The notes: generated by a model from the sequence alone, not told the origin. Shown: positions 1 through 7,387, counted from the first letter of the stretch. The stretch: DNA of 42,313 nt from Pirellula staleyi DSM 6068 (GCA_945900945.1 CAMDKL010000036.1:1-42313), one strand, 5' to 3'. Numbers and translations: made by a program.

Positions 1-375
1 AAAACATCGCGTTCCATGTTGGGTCTGGTTAGTCGCTTTTGTCCAACGGTTCTGCTTTTGTCTGTAGAATCCTGGTCGCCGCCGATTTTCAATTCCGGTT
101 TGTCCTGCCCGTATGAATGCTGGGGAAGATCCTGTGCCAATAAAAAGACAAAGAAAACCAATTGGGATAGGGACTTAATTATGGCTCTCAACCAGTTCCA
201 GGTGAATAGACGAGTGCAATCTGTTTTTTCACGCGGAGGCGCGGAGACGCGGAGAGGATGGCTTGAACTAGCAACTGGAAACATAGTGGCCCGCCGTGGG
301 GAATTGGTTCTCGTCAGCGGACGGAACCGCTGCATGCATTTTGCATCGTGACATAATGTTATATCTTGTTTCAAG
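1..375. other. Window edge, no supported gene
   Basis: I see no convincing gene here. A plus-strand frame is open across most of it, but its predicted protein is low in complexity, resembles nothing I know and runs through the short GC-rich repeat at 231-254. The stretch is probably intergenic or the decayed upstream part of the DUF533 remnant that follows. Confidence 0.5.
231..254. repeat. Three tandem 8-bp GC-rich units
   Basis: Three units in a row: ACGCGGAG, GCGCGGAG, ACGCGGAG. The surrounding DNA is AT-richer. From memory, this type of CGCGGAG-rich track recurs in intergenic DNA of several bacterial phyla, often near GxxExxY genes; that is recollection, not a search. A GxxExxY remnant does occur elsewhere in this window (19391-19531). 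Confidence 0.6.
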
Positions 376-561
376 GTGATTTGTTGTAAATTCGATTGTT
401 TGGAGATCATAGCGTACGCCATTTCGCTGATGGCCATTAAGCTAGATACCAAAGAAGAAGCTGAACACCTTCGCCAATTGGCTCGTGCGCTTCGCATTCC
501 TCCGGACTTGTGCAATCAAATACATCAACCACAAAATGCGCCACTGATGTATCAAGCTTAG
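376..561 (+). pseudogene. DUF533 C-terminal remnant
   Basis: Only about the last 50 residues of a DUF533 (YebE/TerB-like inner-membrane) protein are recognisable. The readable part runs from EIIAYAISLMAIKLDTKEEA to the stop and matches in style the family's closing helices (EIYxASxLAI-D-TxxExxYLxxLAxxLxLPPxLxxxIH). The usual glycine-rich membrane segment and most of the TerB-like helical domain, some 150-200 residues, are missing. The only upstream start is a GTG at 376 without a good ribosome binding site; an internal ATG lies at 430. I read it as a 3' fragment left by a deletion. A small stand-alone helical protein is less likely. Confidence 0.6.
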
Positions 562-602
562 TCGTCGAGTTTCGACCCATTCGACAGACGCTTGGCCCCT
601 TT

Positions 603-2123
603 CTAGTATTGATTAGGTCGGGTCTGAGGGTAGATCAGCCCTTTACGCGCTCGTCCTTGGGTCCACAGGATGAGACCGGCGAGCCGTTGTTTTCCCCGAA
701 AAAAGTAGTCTTCGCCAAGCTTTTTAAGTCGCTCGCGATAAACAACCGCCCGATGGCTCGGCCAGTCCTTATCTAACGGCTGGACCCATTTCTTTTGAAT
801 CAAAAGCTCGGCGAGATGCTCGCCCAGCATTTGATGCCCTTCTATTCGTGGATGGACATGATCGATTAGCCATTGGTTACCGACCAACTTATCCGCTGAA
901 ACCGTCTGAAACATCGCGTCGACATCGAAGCACCAAACTTGTTCCTCGTTGGCTAGTTCGCGTATCGTTTGTTGCATTGAACTGACTGCCCTCAACGGAC
1001 AAACATCTGCGTCTCGTGCATCAATCAGATGTTGACGAGCTCGCTCGATTTGCCCTCGGCCAAGTTCGAATTGGCCAAGCCAGTATAAAGCGGCTGCATG
1101 CTCAGCATCGAGAGCCAGGATACTTTCCAAATCATGGACTGCATTACTTTCGCTGGAATCGGTGCCACCGTCTAAATTTTCGACTTGCTCCTTTTGGGCA
1201 TTCGTGGCGTGAGACCAAACCCATTCAATTTGCTCCTTCGATGCGGCATCCATGCGTTGGCTAAGTTCAACTTTGAAGGGAGGGCAATCGCGGATATTCG
1301 ATGTCGGAACCAGGAGAACCAGAGGCACGCTCGCAGTTTTACAGTTCTCAATCATTGCAGCCATATTCCACCGCATCGATTTTACGACCGATTGGACATC
1401 GAGCTCGTCTCGCTTATATTTTTCGAGCCCCCCTTGATCGTCGAGCAACGCATCGACTTCTTGCTCCAGTTGAGTCGCAGTGGCAGCAACCGTTTTCGCC
1501 GGGAAAAGATCCGCGACACATTGGGATGCGAACTGGACAAGTCGAGAGGAACGAGCGATTCGAATCACGCCTTTTTTAATATTGGATGCCTGTTTCCAGC
1601 CAGAAAGTTCACGGTCTTCGAGAAACTCGTTGTGGCCGCACTCGATAATTACTAGATCGGGTTCATATTGCAGTATCTCGATTAGCATTGGCAGCAATCG
1701 ATAGCTCGCATACGACAGTCCGCCGCAATTGACGATTTCGAATCGCTGAGTCGGTTCAATGAGTTGGAGATTTACCTGCAGCCATGCTGGAAAAGCAGTC
1801 GGATGCTTGTAGGGTTCGCCTTGAGTCGTTGACCCGCCCAAGCAAAAAATCCGTTTCGTGTCGCTTCCCTTTTTTGATTGAAATTGAGTTGATTCAAAGA
1901 GCTTCAATCGATCCGCGGAAGTACGGTAGATATCACCATGCAATTCAAACAGAGGAGAGAGTTGACTGCAATCCAAGAATGGATCAGAAATGTGAGCGGG
2001 TTGGTGCGTCCAAGCAACACGGAGACCTAGCTCCATCGCCGCGAAAGGAAGAAATCCAAACAACGCGAGCGCAATTCGCCCCGGCCAAAACCTAGCTCTG
2101 GATGTCATCATTCGCTTGGCCAA
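603..2123 (-). CDS. SGNH/GDSL-family hydrolase-like exported protein
   Basis: A 506-residue protein with one N-terminal membrane segment (about residues 15-36), so probably anchored and facing outward. The SGNH blocks are readable: block I CLGGSTTQGEP with nucleophile Ser98, block II NCGG near 132-135, block III GHNEF (163-167), and block V DHVHP with Asp421 and His424. A helical insert near 330-375 resembles a single tetratricopeptide-like pair (YWLGQFELGRGQIERARQHL). The family includes esterases and O-acetyl transfer or removal enzymes acting on polysaccharides; the substrate cannot be told here. It stands alone on the minus strand. The start follows a short AT-rich leader, downstream of the terminator at 2244-2292. 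Confidence 0.8.
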   Translation of the reverse strand: MAKRMMTSRARFWPGRIALALFGFLPFAAMELGLRVAWTHQPAHISDPFLDCSQLSPLFELHGDIYRTSADRLKLFESTQFQSKKGSDTKRIFCLGGSTTQGEPYKHPTAFPAWLQVNLQLIEPTQRFEIVNCGGLSYASYRLLPMLIEILQYEPDLVIIECGHNEFLEDRELSGWKQASNIKKGVIRIARSSRLVQFASQCVADLFPAKTVAATATQLEQEVDALLDDQGGLEKYKRDELDVQSVVKSMRWNMAAMIENCKTASVPLVLLVPTSNIRDCPPFKVELSQRMDAASKEQIEWVWSHATNAQKEQVENLDGGTDSSESNAVHDLESILALDAEHAAALYWLGQFELGRGQIERARQHLIDARDADVCPLRAVSSMQQTIRELANEEQVWCFDVDAMFQTVSADKLVGNQWLIDHVHPRIEGHQMLGEHLAELLIQKKWVQPLDKDWPSHRAVVYRERLKKLGEDYFFRGKQRLAGLILWTQGRARKGLIYPQTRPNQY

Positions 2124-2243
2124 AGCAAATCCTTCAATCGAACGATAGGGTACGGACTCTCAACCGTTCATTTGGTACCATAGTCTACTCCCTTCCTGCC
2201 TTGAACGCAAAAACCATACCACGGCATTGGAAGCAAATGCGCG

Positions 2244-2292
2244 AAAAAAAAGAGCCCGCTTTCGATTCCAGTTTTTGGGAGCGAAAGCGGGC
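2244..2292 (-). terminator. Strong intrinsic terminator (minus strand)
   Basis: An 11-bp perfect stem (GCCCGCTTTCG at 2254-2264 pairs with CGAAAGCGGGC at 2282-2292) is followed on the minus strand by eight T residues (A8 at 2244-2251 on the plus strand). On the plus side only four T follow the stem, so it may work weakly in both directions. It closes the short transcription unit that starts near 2487. Confidence 0.85.
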
Positions 2293-2487
2293 CCTTTTGA
2301 CCGTGAAAGATGGGCGAAACCTAGTGCGAATAGGTCTGTCGGTTTTCGTCCGAGAGGTCTCGGTCATTCGACGCCACTAAGATCACGGTACCTCCTTGTT
2401 AAGGGAGCGCCGGTGCTGAACATACTCCGTCAGCACTGCATTAACCGCAGTTCCACCGCGGTTATCGAGTTGATCGTCTCTCGATAC
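2254..2487 (-). ncRNA. Candidate structured RNA with tiny ORF
   Basis: Reading the minus strand from a predicted start at about 2487, there are successive perfect hairpins: TATCGAG/CTCGATA (2480-2486 with 2463-2469), a 7-bp TAACCGC/GCGGTTA stem (2458-2464 with 2442-2448, touching the first), and GTGCTGA/TCAGCAC (2430-2436 with 2413-2419). Then come a strong AAGGAGG at 2391-2397 and a 21-codon ORF. That ORF contains CCGAG/CTCGG (2350-2363) and overlaps ACCTA/TAGGT (2319-2335), and the terminator follows. About 234 nt contain five hairpins plus a terminator, far denser than neighbouring DNA. I recognise no known RNA class: the sequence does not look like tmRNA, SRP RNA, RNase P or 6S. It may be an sRNA, a dual-function RNA or the leader of a small protein. 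Confidence 0.5.
2321..2386 (-). CDS. Tiny 21-residue ORF, function unknown
   Basis: GTG start at 2386, stop TAG at 2321-2323, 21 residues beginning MILVASNDRDLSDEN. It is polar and charged, with no membrane segment or cysteine. Its support is positional: a perfect AAGGAGG lies 4 nt upstream of the GTG. It also sits inside a short unit with its own promoter-like element and terminator. A longer overlapping ATG frame at 2367 would run through the terminator and is unlikely. I do not recognise the peptide. It may be a real small protein, or a translated element inside a regulatory RNA. Confidence 0.4.
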   Translation of the reverse strand: MILVASNDRDLSDENRQTYSH

Positions 2488-2497
2488 AACATTGAAA

Positions 2498-2514
2498 AGC
2501 ACATGCCGTGCCAA
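2498..2514 (-). promoter_or_regulatory. Sigma-54-type promoter candidate
   Basis: On the minus strand TTGGCACGGCATGTGCT matches the sigma-54 pattern TGGCACG-N4-TTGC. The invariant GG (2512-2511) and GC (2500-2499) are exactly 12 apart. Only the T before TGC deviates. Counting 12 nt on puts transcription start at about 2487 (a G), directly before the first hairpin of the structured RNA. No enhancer-binding protein gene is adjacent. Confidence 0.55.
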
Positions 2515-2684
2515 AATGCATTCTGTTTCTAAAATCCTCTGTTAAATCAACGATGCCCAAGCATTTGAAAGACCAACGGGTAGAAATAGAAAGGAAATGG
2601 AAGTCGTTTTGTAATATTTTCAAAATGCAAGCAAACGATTTTACAATTTCACCCTAAGCGTATTAAAATTGTTCGTTATTCCCT

Positions 2685-3227
2685 TCATGGAAGCAAAGAT
2701 CGCTTCAATGCCGCGTCACTAAGCTCTTTTCCAGTCGGAATCGATGGCATGGAAGGTTTGGTCTCCAAGATAGGCTCGGGAGCTTTGGTCTCCTGGCGCG
2801 GTTCGGACGGTTCGAGCACTTGAGGCTTGACCGCGGATTTTACGGTCGCGAAAAGTGAAGCGGTATCGTCGGCTGTTGCAACTTTGAAAAATCCCTCTTC
2901 TGCAATGCCGTGCTGAATGCGTTCCATTATTTTGCGGCAGGCCGCTACTCTCAATGCAAAATGCAAGACAACAAATCGATCAGGTAAATATCTAGCAACA
3001 AGTGAATCGCCAGATAAAGACACGGCCAGGTGCGACGCAAAGCGTTTTATCGCTTGCTCAGTGACCATCGCACCGTGAGTACTGACCATGTCAGCGCACT
3101 TACACAACGTTATCATCGACAAGCAGGAATCGCCTCGATGCATTATCGCAATGGACAGCCACTCACTGAGAACAGACTCGAGGCCGTGACGATTGAGTAA
3201 TTGAGTGAGTCGGTCTTGCCATGGCAA
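2685..3227 (-). CDS. Degenerate GGDEF-like domain protein
   Basis: The first 110 residues follow the GGDEF fold: DRLTQLLNRHGLE corresponds to the usual DxLTGLxNRRxxE opening, a central strand-helix region follows, and RYLPDRFVVL sits where R(Y/F)GGDEFxVL should be. The GGDEF signature is thus LPDRF, so diguanylate cyclase activity is not expected. The C-terminal 60 residues are a Pro/Glu/Lys-rich, probably unfolded tail. The start used is a TTG at 3227 with a weak ribosome binding site. The frame continues upstream through a TAG (3240-3242) into a membrane-helix ORF, and the residues between, VNIPLPWQDRLTQ, read like a normal lead-in to the domain. The pair may therefore be one gene broken by a stop codon. 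Confidence 0.55.
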   Translation of the reverse strand: MPWQDRLTQLLNRHGLESVLSEWLSIAIMHRGDSCLSMITLCKCADMVSTHGAMVTEQAIKRFASHLAVSLSGDSLVARYLPDRFVVLHFALRVAACRKIMERIQHGIAEEGFFKVATADDTASLFATVKSAVKPQVLEPSEPRQETKAPEPILETKPSMPSIPTGKELSDAALKRSLLP

Positions 3228-3239
3228 CGGAATGTTGAC

Positions 3240-3467
3240 CTAAGGCGTTGAGTTGCAAATTTGCTTTTCTTGCCAGTGTTGTAGATACAAGCCGCGGTGG
3301 ACGCAGGATTGCAAATAATAGAATTTGACTGGATCCCAACTCACCGCTTCTCCGCCAATTGCATCTCCCGTTGGCTCGATTTTTTTTTGCCAGGCGAGCG
3401 CCAACAACAGCAAGGCAACTGTCGCTTCAGCAGCAAGGCTTAGGTTTTCTATCGAGAGCAGTTGCAT
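3240..3467 (-). CDS. Small membrane protein, 5' half of a split gene?
   Basis: From the ATG at 3467 this encodes about 75 residues: MQLLSIENLSLAAEATVALLLLALAWQ forms one membrane helix, followed by a soluble stretch with two cysteines. It ends at TAG (3240-3242), only 15 bp upstream of and in the same reading frame as the GGDEF-like ORF. A membrane helix followed by a GGDEF-type domain is a common arrangement, so I infer these are two halves of one original protein. No strong ribosome binding site is visible at this ATG; the frame is open further up to 3527. Whether both halves are still translated cannot be told. Confidence 0.4.
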   Translation of the reverse strand: MQLLSIENLSLAAEATVALLLLALAWQKKIEPTGDAIGGEAVSWDPVKFYYLQSCVHRGLYLQHWQEKQICNSTP

Positions 3468-3527
3468 GGAGGAACCAAAGGTAGTTCTTCGACAATTCAT
3501 GAACACATGATGAAATCCAAACCACAC

Positions 3528-3864
3528 GGGAAAGGGACCTTCCGTCCCTTGCCATGCGTCGTGCCGAGACCTGCCATGCTTTAATTATTGCTAGCTAACG
3601 CCTAGCTTTGCCGGTTGTATAGATTATTGGGAATTGCGTTGGTAGGGGTACTTGACAGTCTACCCAGCACGATCATAAGTTAATCATTCGAGTAGTCTGC
3701 TGATCTGGATTTCCACCTTGAGCACAACGCAAAAGTACAGCAGGATGGCACATGGCGGTTTGAAAAACCGAAATTTTTTTGAGCACAAGTATTCACCAGT
3801 TACTCCTCAAATCTAGGAGAAAACTGGTCGCTGTGAACGAAAGACTAGAAAAAGGAGTGGATCA
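3528..3864. other. Divergent intergenic region with two hairpins
   Basis: No gene seen. The stretch separates a minus-strand gene from the plus-strand BON gene, so both promoters should lie here. A perfect 7-bp hairpin AAGGGAC/GTCCCTT occurs at 3532-3550, close to the minus-strand gene, and a longer two-part hairpin occurs at 3795-3828, close to the BON gene. Confidence 0.6.
3795..3828 (+). promoter_or_regulatory. Two-segment hairpin in BON leader
   Basis: ACCAGTT (3795-3801) pairs with AACTGGT (3822-3828), and inside it CTCCT (3803-3807) pairs with AGGAG (3815-3819), with one unpaired base on one side and two on the other. It ends 36 bp before the ATG at 3865. The internal AGGAG is buried in the stem; the working ribosome binding site lies further downstream. 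It may stabilise or regulate the transcript. Confidence 0.4.
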
Positions 3865-4098
3865 ATGATTGATTCAGGGTTTCAGGATGTTTTGGGACAA
3901 GCGAAAAAGATGCTTACGGAGAGCCCATTCCACGCTCTGAGGATGCTGCAAGTCGAGCAACTCGGGGATCAAGTGCTGCTCAAGGGCCATGTGGAAAGTT
4001 TCTTCTTAAAGCAACTCGCTCAAGAAACGGTTCGATCCGCGACACGAGGCATCGAGATGGTTAATAGCGTCGCGGTTGGTCCGAACGCCTCCGTCTAA
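3865..4098 (+). CDS. BON domain protein
   Basis: A 77-residue protein that is essentially a single BON domain (alpha-beta-beta-alpha-beta): LQVEQLGDQVLLKGHVESFFLKQLAQETVRSATRGIEMVNSVAV shows the typical G-x-V central turn and the closing strand V(N/D)-(S/N)-V-x-V. BON domains are thought to bind phospholipid surfaces or help assemble envelope complexes. There is no signal peptide or membrane helix, so this short form may be cytoplasmic. An AAAAAGGAG ribosome binding site lies just upstream of the ATG. Its stop sits 1 bp from the stop of the convergent folA gene. Confidence 0.8.
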   Translation: MIDSGFQDVLGQAKKMLTESPFHALRMLQVEQLGDQVLLKGHVESFFLKQLAQETVRSATRGIEMVNSVAVGPNASV

Positions 4099-4099
4099 A

Positions 4100-4612
4100 T
4101 TAATTTCCTTTTCGAACGAAATGCTGGAATTCAGAAGGCCACTCGTTAAATGCATCCGAGGGGATAAGCGTACGTTCCATGCAGTCGAATTCCGACTCAT
4201 CCCAATCGACAAAGATTGCATCTCCGACAATATCCGCCAAGATGCGCGTCAAATATAGATTCGTAACTAGCGGCATTGCAACTCGATAGATTTCGGCTCC
4301 ACCGACAATAAAAGCGATCGAATCGTTCGGCACGAATGCTATTGCTTCGTCAAGCGAAGTAGCAATCTGAACGCCATCAAAAATTTTATCTTTCTGCCGA
4401 GTTAAAACAATGGTTTGACGGCCTGGCAGCGGTCTTCCTATCGACTCATATGTTTTCCGCCCCATGACGAGCGTATGCCCCATTGTGAGTCGTTTGAATC
4501 GTTGCAAATCGCTCTGTAGCTTCCAGGGCAAAGTGTTGCCGCGTCCAATCGTGCCATTTCGGGCGACGGCTACGACGGCGCTAAGTTGACGTGTATTCAT
4601 ATTTTTATTCAT
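4100..4612 (-). CDS. folA: Dihydrofolate reductase
   Basis: Reduces dihydrofolate to tetrahydrofolate with NADPH, in the cytoplasm. At 170 residues it has normal family length. The motifs are complete: SAVVAVARNGTIGRGNTLPWKL (N-terminal strand and Met20-type loop), the catalytic acid Asp35 in SDLQRFK, the NADPH-binding MGRKTYESIGRPLPGR and TIVLTR, and the late VGGAEIY turn. Two in-frame ATG codons (4612 and 4600) are possible starts; neither has a good ribosome binding site. It is divergent from the PstS-like gene and convergent with the BON gene. No thymidylate synthase gene is adjacent. Confidence 0.93.
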   Translation of the reverse strand: MNKNMNTRQLSAVVAVARNGTIGRGNTLPWKLQSDLQRFKRLTMGHTLVMGRKTYESIGRPLPGRQTIVLTRQKDKIFDGVQIATSLDEAIAFVPNDSIAFIVGGAEIYRVAMPLVTNLYLTRILADIVGDAIFVDWDESEFDCMERTLIPSDAFNEWPSEFQHFVRKGN

Positions 4613-4749
4613 ATTTTGAGACTATAGGTTTTGTGGCTGATTTGCCAACAGGGCCCGCTCCCATTCAACACGATTTTGGATACATTGTAAAAAAGTGGCC
4701 GGCGGTTGGTCGGCCAAGAGTCTTTAAAATGCCCCAGGAGGTGGAGTCT

Positions 4750-5850
4750 ATGTCAATAAGTTACTGTCGGTTCCGTTCATCCATTGTCGGTGTCATGCTG
4801 CTAGCCATCGCGCCGGCGTCCTGCCTATGGTCGCAAACGCCCGCGACCCCCGCAAGCAATTCTAAACCTAACCCTAGTACCATCCCTAATGCGTCCCAGC
4901 TGGGTCAAGGTACACTCACACAAAACGATCTCCAACATGCTGCCTTGTTGCAATTAATCGATTCGATTGAACCGTATCATATAGAGAAAGAGCTCAAAGG
5001 AACGGCCACTTTGTCAGGTTCGACAACGATGTTGGCGATTGGGAAGTCATGGTCGGAACGTTTCAGAAATTTCCATTCCAACGTTGTATTTAATCGAGGA
5101 GCGGATGGAACCGACGTCGGAATTAAATCTTTAGCCGAAGACCCCACGGTCATTGCGGGTTCAAGCCGTCCGCTAACGGATGCGGATTTGGCATTCTTGA
5201 AAAAAGGAAAATGCAAGGAGCCACTTAGTATCATCGTAGCGCTCGATCCGCTCGCCCTTTATGTTCACAAGGATAATCCTGTCGCAGGCGTCACGCCGGA
5301 ACAATTGGAATCCATTTTTCGTGCAGCGGGCGGCGAGGGAAAACATGCAGCCACCTGGGGCGATCTAGGTGTGACGGGAGAGATGGCTACGAAACCGATT
5401 CGAATCCATTCTCGAAGCGAAGTGAGCGGAACAACTACTTTCATCAAGCAACTCGTTCTTCGCGGCGGTGAGATGGCTAAAGAATCGCAATCGCATCGGA
5501 GTAGCGAAGAAATATGTTCTGCAATCGGCGGAGATTTGGCCGGGGTGGGAATTTGCGGATTCGGCGAAGCGACCGCACAGGTTCGACCGGTCTCTTTGAT
5601 TCTCAATGGTGCACGCGTACCAGCCACTGAACAGAGCTTCCTCTCCGGACAGTATCCGTTTGTGCGGCCATTGTTACTGGTTATAGACAAGTCTCAAATG
5701 GCAACTGACGGAGGACTGAGAGAGGCAATGCTTCGCTACGTATTAAGTCGCGATGGGCAACTTGAGGCCGTTCGAGCTGGTTTTTTTCCTGTCGATCCAG
5801 CATTTATTCGCAAGCAACTCGACATCATTCGTGGCCCTCAGATGCGATAG
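4750..5850 (+). CDS. PstS-like phosphate-type substrate-binding protein
   Basis: An exported solute-binding protein of the PstS/PBP-like-2 type, 366 residues from the ATG at 4750. This start is favoured by AGGAGG about 9 nt upstream and gives a clean signal peptide (SSIVGVMLLAIAPASCLWSQ). Family landmarks are GTATLSGSTTM near the start of the mature fold, DGTDVGIKSL, AGSSRPLTDAD, the hinge region ALDPLALYVHKDNPV, and SRSEVSGTTTFIKQ. No pst permease or ATPase genes follow, so it probably works as an orphan binding protein or sensor. A 6-bp hairpin (TGGCCG/CGGCCA, 4696-4716) lies in the leader. The PDZ protein gene follows after 30 bp and may be co-transcribed. Confidence 0.85.
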   Translation: MSISYCRFRSSIVGVMLLAIAPASCLWSQTPATPASNSKPNPSTIPNASQLGQGTLTQNDLQHAALLQLIDSIEPYHIEKELKGTATLSGSTTMLAIGKSWSERFRNFHSNVVFNRGADGTDVGIKSLAEDPTVIAGSSRPLTDADLAFLKKGKCKEPLSIIVALDPLALYVHKDNPVAGVTPEQLESIFRAAGGEGKHAATWGDLGVTGEMATKPIRIHSRSEVSGTTTFIKQLVLRGGEMAKESQSHRSSEEICSAIGGDLAGVGICGFGEATAQVRPVSLILNGARVPATEQSFLSGQYPFVRPLLLVIDKSQMATDGGLREAMLRYVLSRDGQLEAVRAGFFPVDPAFIRKQLDIIRGPQMR

Positions 5851-5880
5851 AACCCGTCGCTTCCGAAACCCATCTTCTTC

Positions 5881-7152
5881 ATGAAACAAAAAAACACAAA
5901 CATGAAACATCTCAAAATATTCCTTTTTTCGCTCGCAACCTGCTCGCTTTCCTTGCCATGTTTTGGGCAATCCAGTTGGCTTGATTTTTCAAGTGCTATT
6001 CCGAAGGTCTCGGTGCCGGGGGGATCTCCCAATTACAATCCATCCACGCAAGGCTTCCCTTCGAATACAGGGTTTCCATCCACTCCTGGCGGCGTCAATG
6101 CTGGTGGATATGGTGGATCAGGCGGGTATGGGGTCGGTCCGATGATTGCTCCCGCGCTCAAGGACTGGAAACTAGGGGTCTATGTGCAGAATACGGACGC
6201 CGGAGCTATCATCACACAAGTCGCCCAAGGCAGCGCTGGCCAACAGGCTGGTCTACAACCGAATGACATTATCGTTGCGGTTGGTGGATCACGAATTGGC
6301 AGTTTTGATAATCGGATCATTGAGTTGGCCGATGAAATTCGTAAAAACACGGATGCCACGGGACGCGTTTCTCTGCTTGTGTTCAATGCTCGCCAACGAT
6401 CCATCGCTTCGTTAACGGTTTCTATGAATTCGACTTCGAGTACCTTGACTGGGGCAATAGCCATTCGAGATCGATCGCAGTTGCCGTACGGTTCTACGCT
6501 CACGGTTCTACTTCAAAACGTCTCAAAACCATACTATGAAATCGCCGGGGGAAAGTCGGTCACGCGAGCAGACGGTATCGGGCCCTATGGATTCGAAATA
6601 CATTTCGATCCGCGGTATGTAGATCCGAGAGATCAATACCGGTTGTCAGCATCGATCTCTCTTGGAAATCAACTAACGTATGGTCTTCCTCAGCCAATCC
6701 CCGTCGATATTAACCAACTAGGGCAATCGCTGAACCTAACGTTGGAGCAGGCTCTGGGGGGGCAATCCTTTGGCAATCCGAGTCAACCAGGCGCTCCAAC
6801 AGCTGGACAAGGTAATGTAGTCAACGTTGGCTACCCGGGTACCCTTGCTCCCAATGCTTTGAACGATTTGTTTTTTCAGTTGCTTGGCAGAGCCCCCAGT
6901 ACTAGTGAAGTCGTTGCATGGCAGGCTTATTTGCAACAGGGCAACTCGATCAATGATATGAAGGTAAAATTGATGTCGAACTACCAGTTCCGAGCGAGAT
7001 TCCCAAACGACGCCGCTTACGTCCAACAGCTGGTTACCTCTTTGACGAATCGAGCGCCTAGTCAACAAGAGCTGACTTATTGGATGACACGCTTGCAAGC
7101 TACGGGGGCACCCGAAACGGTTATCAATGAGATCCTTGCGAAGAATCGATAG
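5881..7152 (+). CDS. Secreted PDZ, YbaY-like and DUF4214-like protein
   Basis: A signal peptide is clear (KHLKIFLFSLATCSLSLPCFGQ). A Gly/Pro/Ser-rich linker follows (about 40-80), then a PDZ domain (about 95-180, LGVYVQNTDAGAIITQVAQG, AGLQPNDIIVAVGG). Next is a YbaY/YscW-like beta domain (about 185-285, LTGAIAIRDRSQLPYGSTLTV). The C-terminal 100 residues have two DUF4214-like helical repeats (LFFQLLGRAPSTSEVVAWQ and TSLTNRAPSQQELTYWMTR). There is no protease domain, so the PDZ probably binds protein tails in the periplasm. Starts at 5881 and 5902 are both possible; neither has a good ribosome binding site. It lies 30 bp after the PstS-like gene. Confidence 0.75.
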   Translation: MKQKNTNMKHLKIFLFSLATCSLSLPCFGQSSWLDFSSAIPKVSVPGGSPNYNPSTQGFPSNTGFPSTPGGVNAGGYGGSGGYGVGPMIAPALKDWKLGVYVQNTDAGAIITQVAQGSAGQQAGLQPNDIIVAVGGSRIGSFDNRIIELADEIRKNTDATGRVSLLVFNARQRSIASLTVSMNSTSSTLTGAIAIRDRSQLPYGSTLTVLLQNVSKPYYEIAGGKSVTRADGIGPYGFEIHFDPRYVDPRDQYRLSASISLGNQLTYGLPQPIPVDINQLGQSLNLTLEQALGGQSFGNPSQPGAPTAGQGNVVNVGYPGTLAPNALNDLFFQLLGRAPSTSEVVAWQAYLQQGNSINDMKVKLMSNYQFRARFPNDAAYVQQLVTSLTNRAPSQQELTYWMTRLQATGAPETVINEILAKNR

Positions 7153-7218
7153 AGTCCCCACGATCGAAATAATGCATGCGGAATGGGCAATCGGTAGCGA
7201 CTAAGAAGCTATTTCGTA

Positions 7219-7294
7219 TTGCGTTGAATTGTCTGCTAATGATTTGCGCTATCGAATTCGATAACTCCTATATCATTGGTCGAACTCAACGCAA
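7219..7294 (+). promoter_or_regulatory. Nested dyads before tiny ORF
   Basis: A 9-bp inverted repeat (TTGCGTTGA at 7219-7227, TCAACGCAA at 7286-7294) encloses a perfect 14-bp palindrome TATCGAATTCGATA (7250-7263). The right arm ends a few bases before the ribosome binding site of the 26-residue ORF. This could be a structured leader or a pair of operator sites. Confidence 0.4.
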
Positions 7295-7306
7295 CACAAG
7301 GAATTG

Positions 7307-7387
7307 ATGCGTCGGGTTTCGGCACCCCCACCTTTCCAAAATACTTCCAAACAGTTGTTTGGTTTGCCGATGGCCACGGAAGGCTGA
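7307..7387 (+). CDS. Tiny 26-residue ORF, function unknown
   Basis: ATG at 7307, stop TGA at 7385-7387. The peptide begins MRRVSAPPPFQNTSKQLFG and ends in a short neutral tail: basic and proline-rich at the start, without a membrane helix. AAGGA lies about 4 nt upstream of the ATG. The stop codon overlaps the first bases of an intrinsic terminator stem, so a compact small gene or a leader peptide with attenuator is plausible. I do not recognise it. It precedes an exported protein gene at 7458 by 70 bp, and the terminator lies between them. Confidence 0.4.
   Translation: MRRVSAPPPFQNTSKQLFGLPMATEG

Noticed and set aside
16-351. Open plus-strand frame of 111 codons
   Set aside because: No recognisable domain, no ribosome binding site, and it crosses the short GC-rich repeat; looks like chance.
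2185-2367. Minus-strand frame of 60 codons over the structured RNA
   Set aside because: It reads straight through the 11-bp terminator stem and has no ribosome binding site at its ATG; the 21-codon GTG frame fits the AAGGAGG better.
4591-4749. Upstream extension of the PstS-like protein
   Set aside because: It overlaps the divergent folA gene start and hides the signal peptide; ATG 4750 has AGGAGG and a clean signal peptide.
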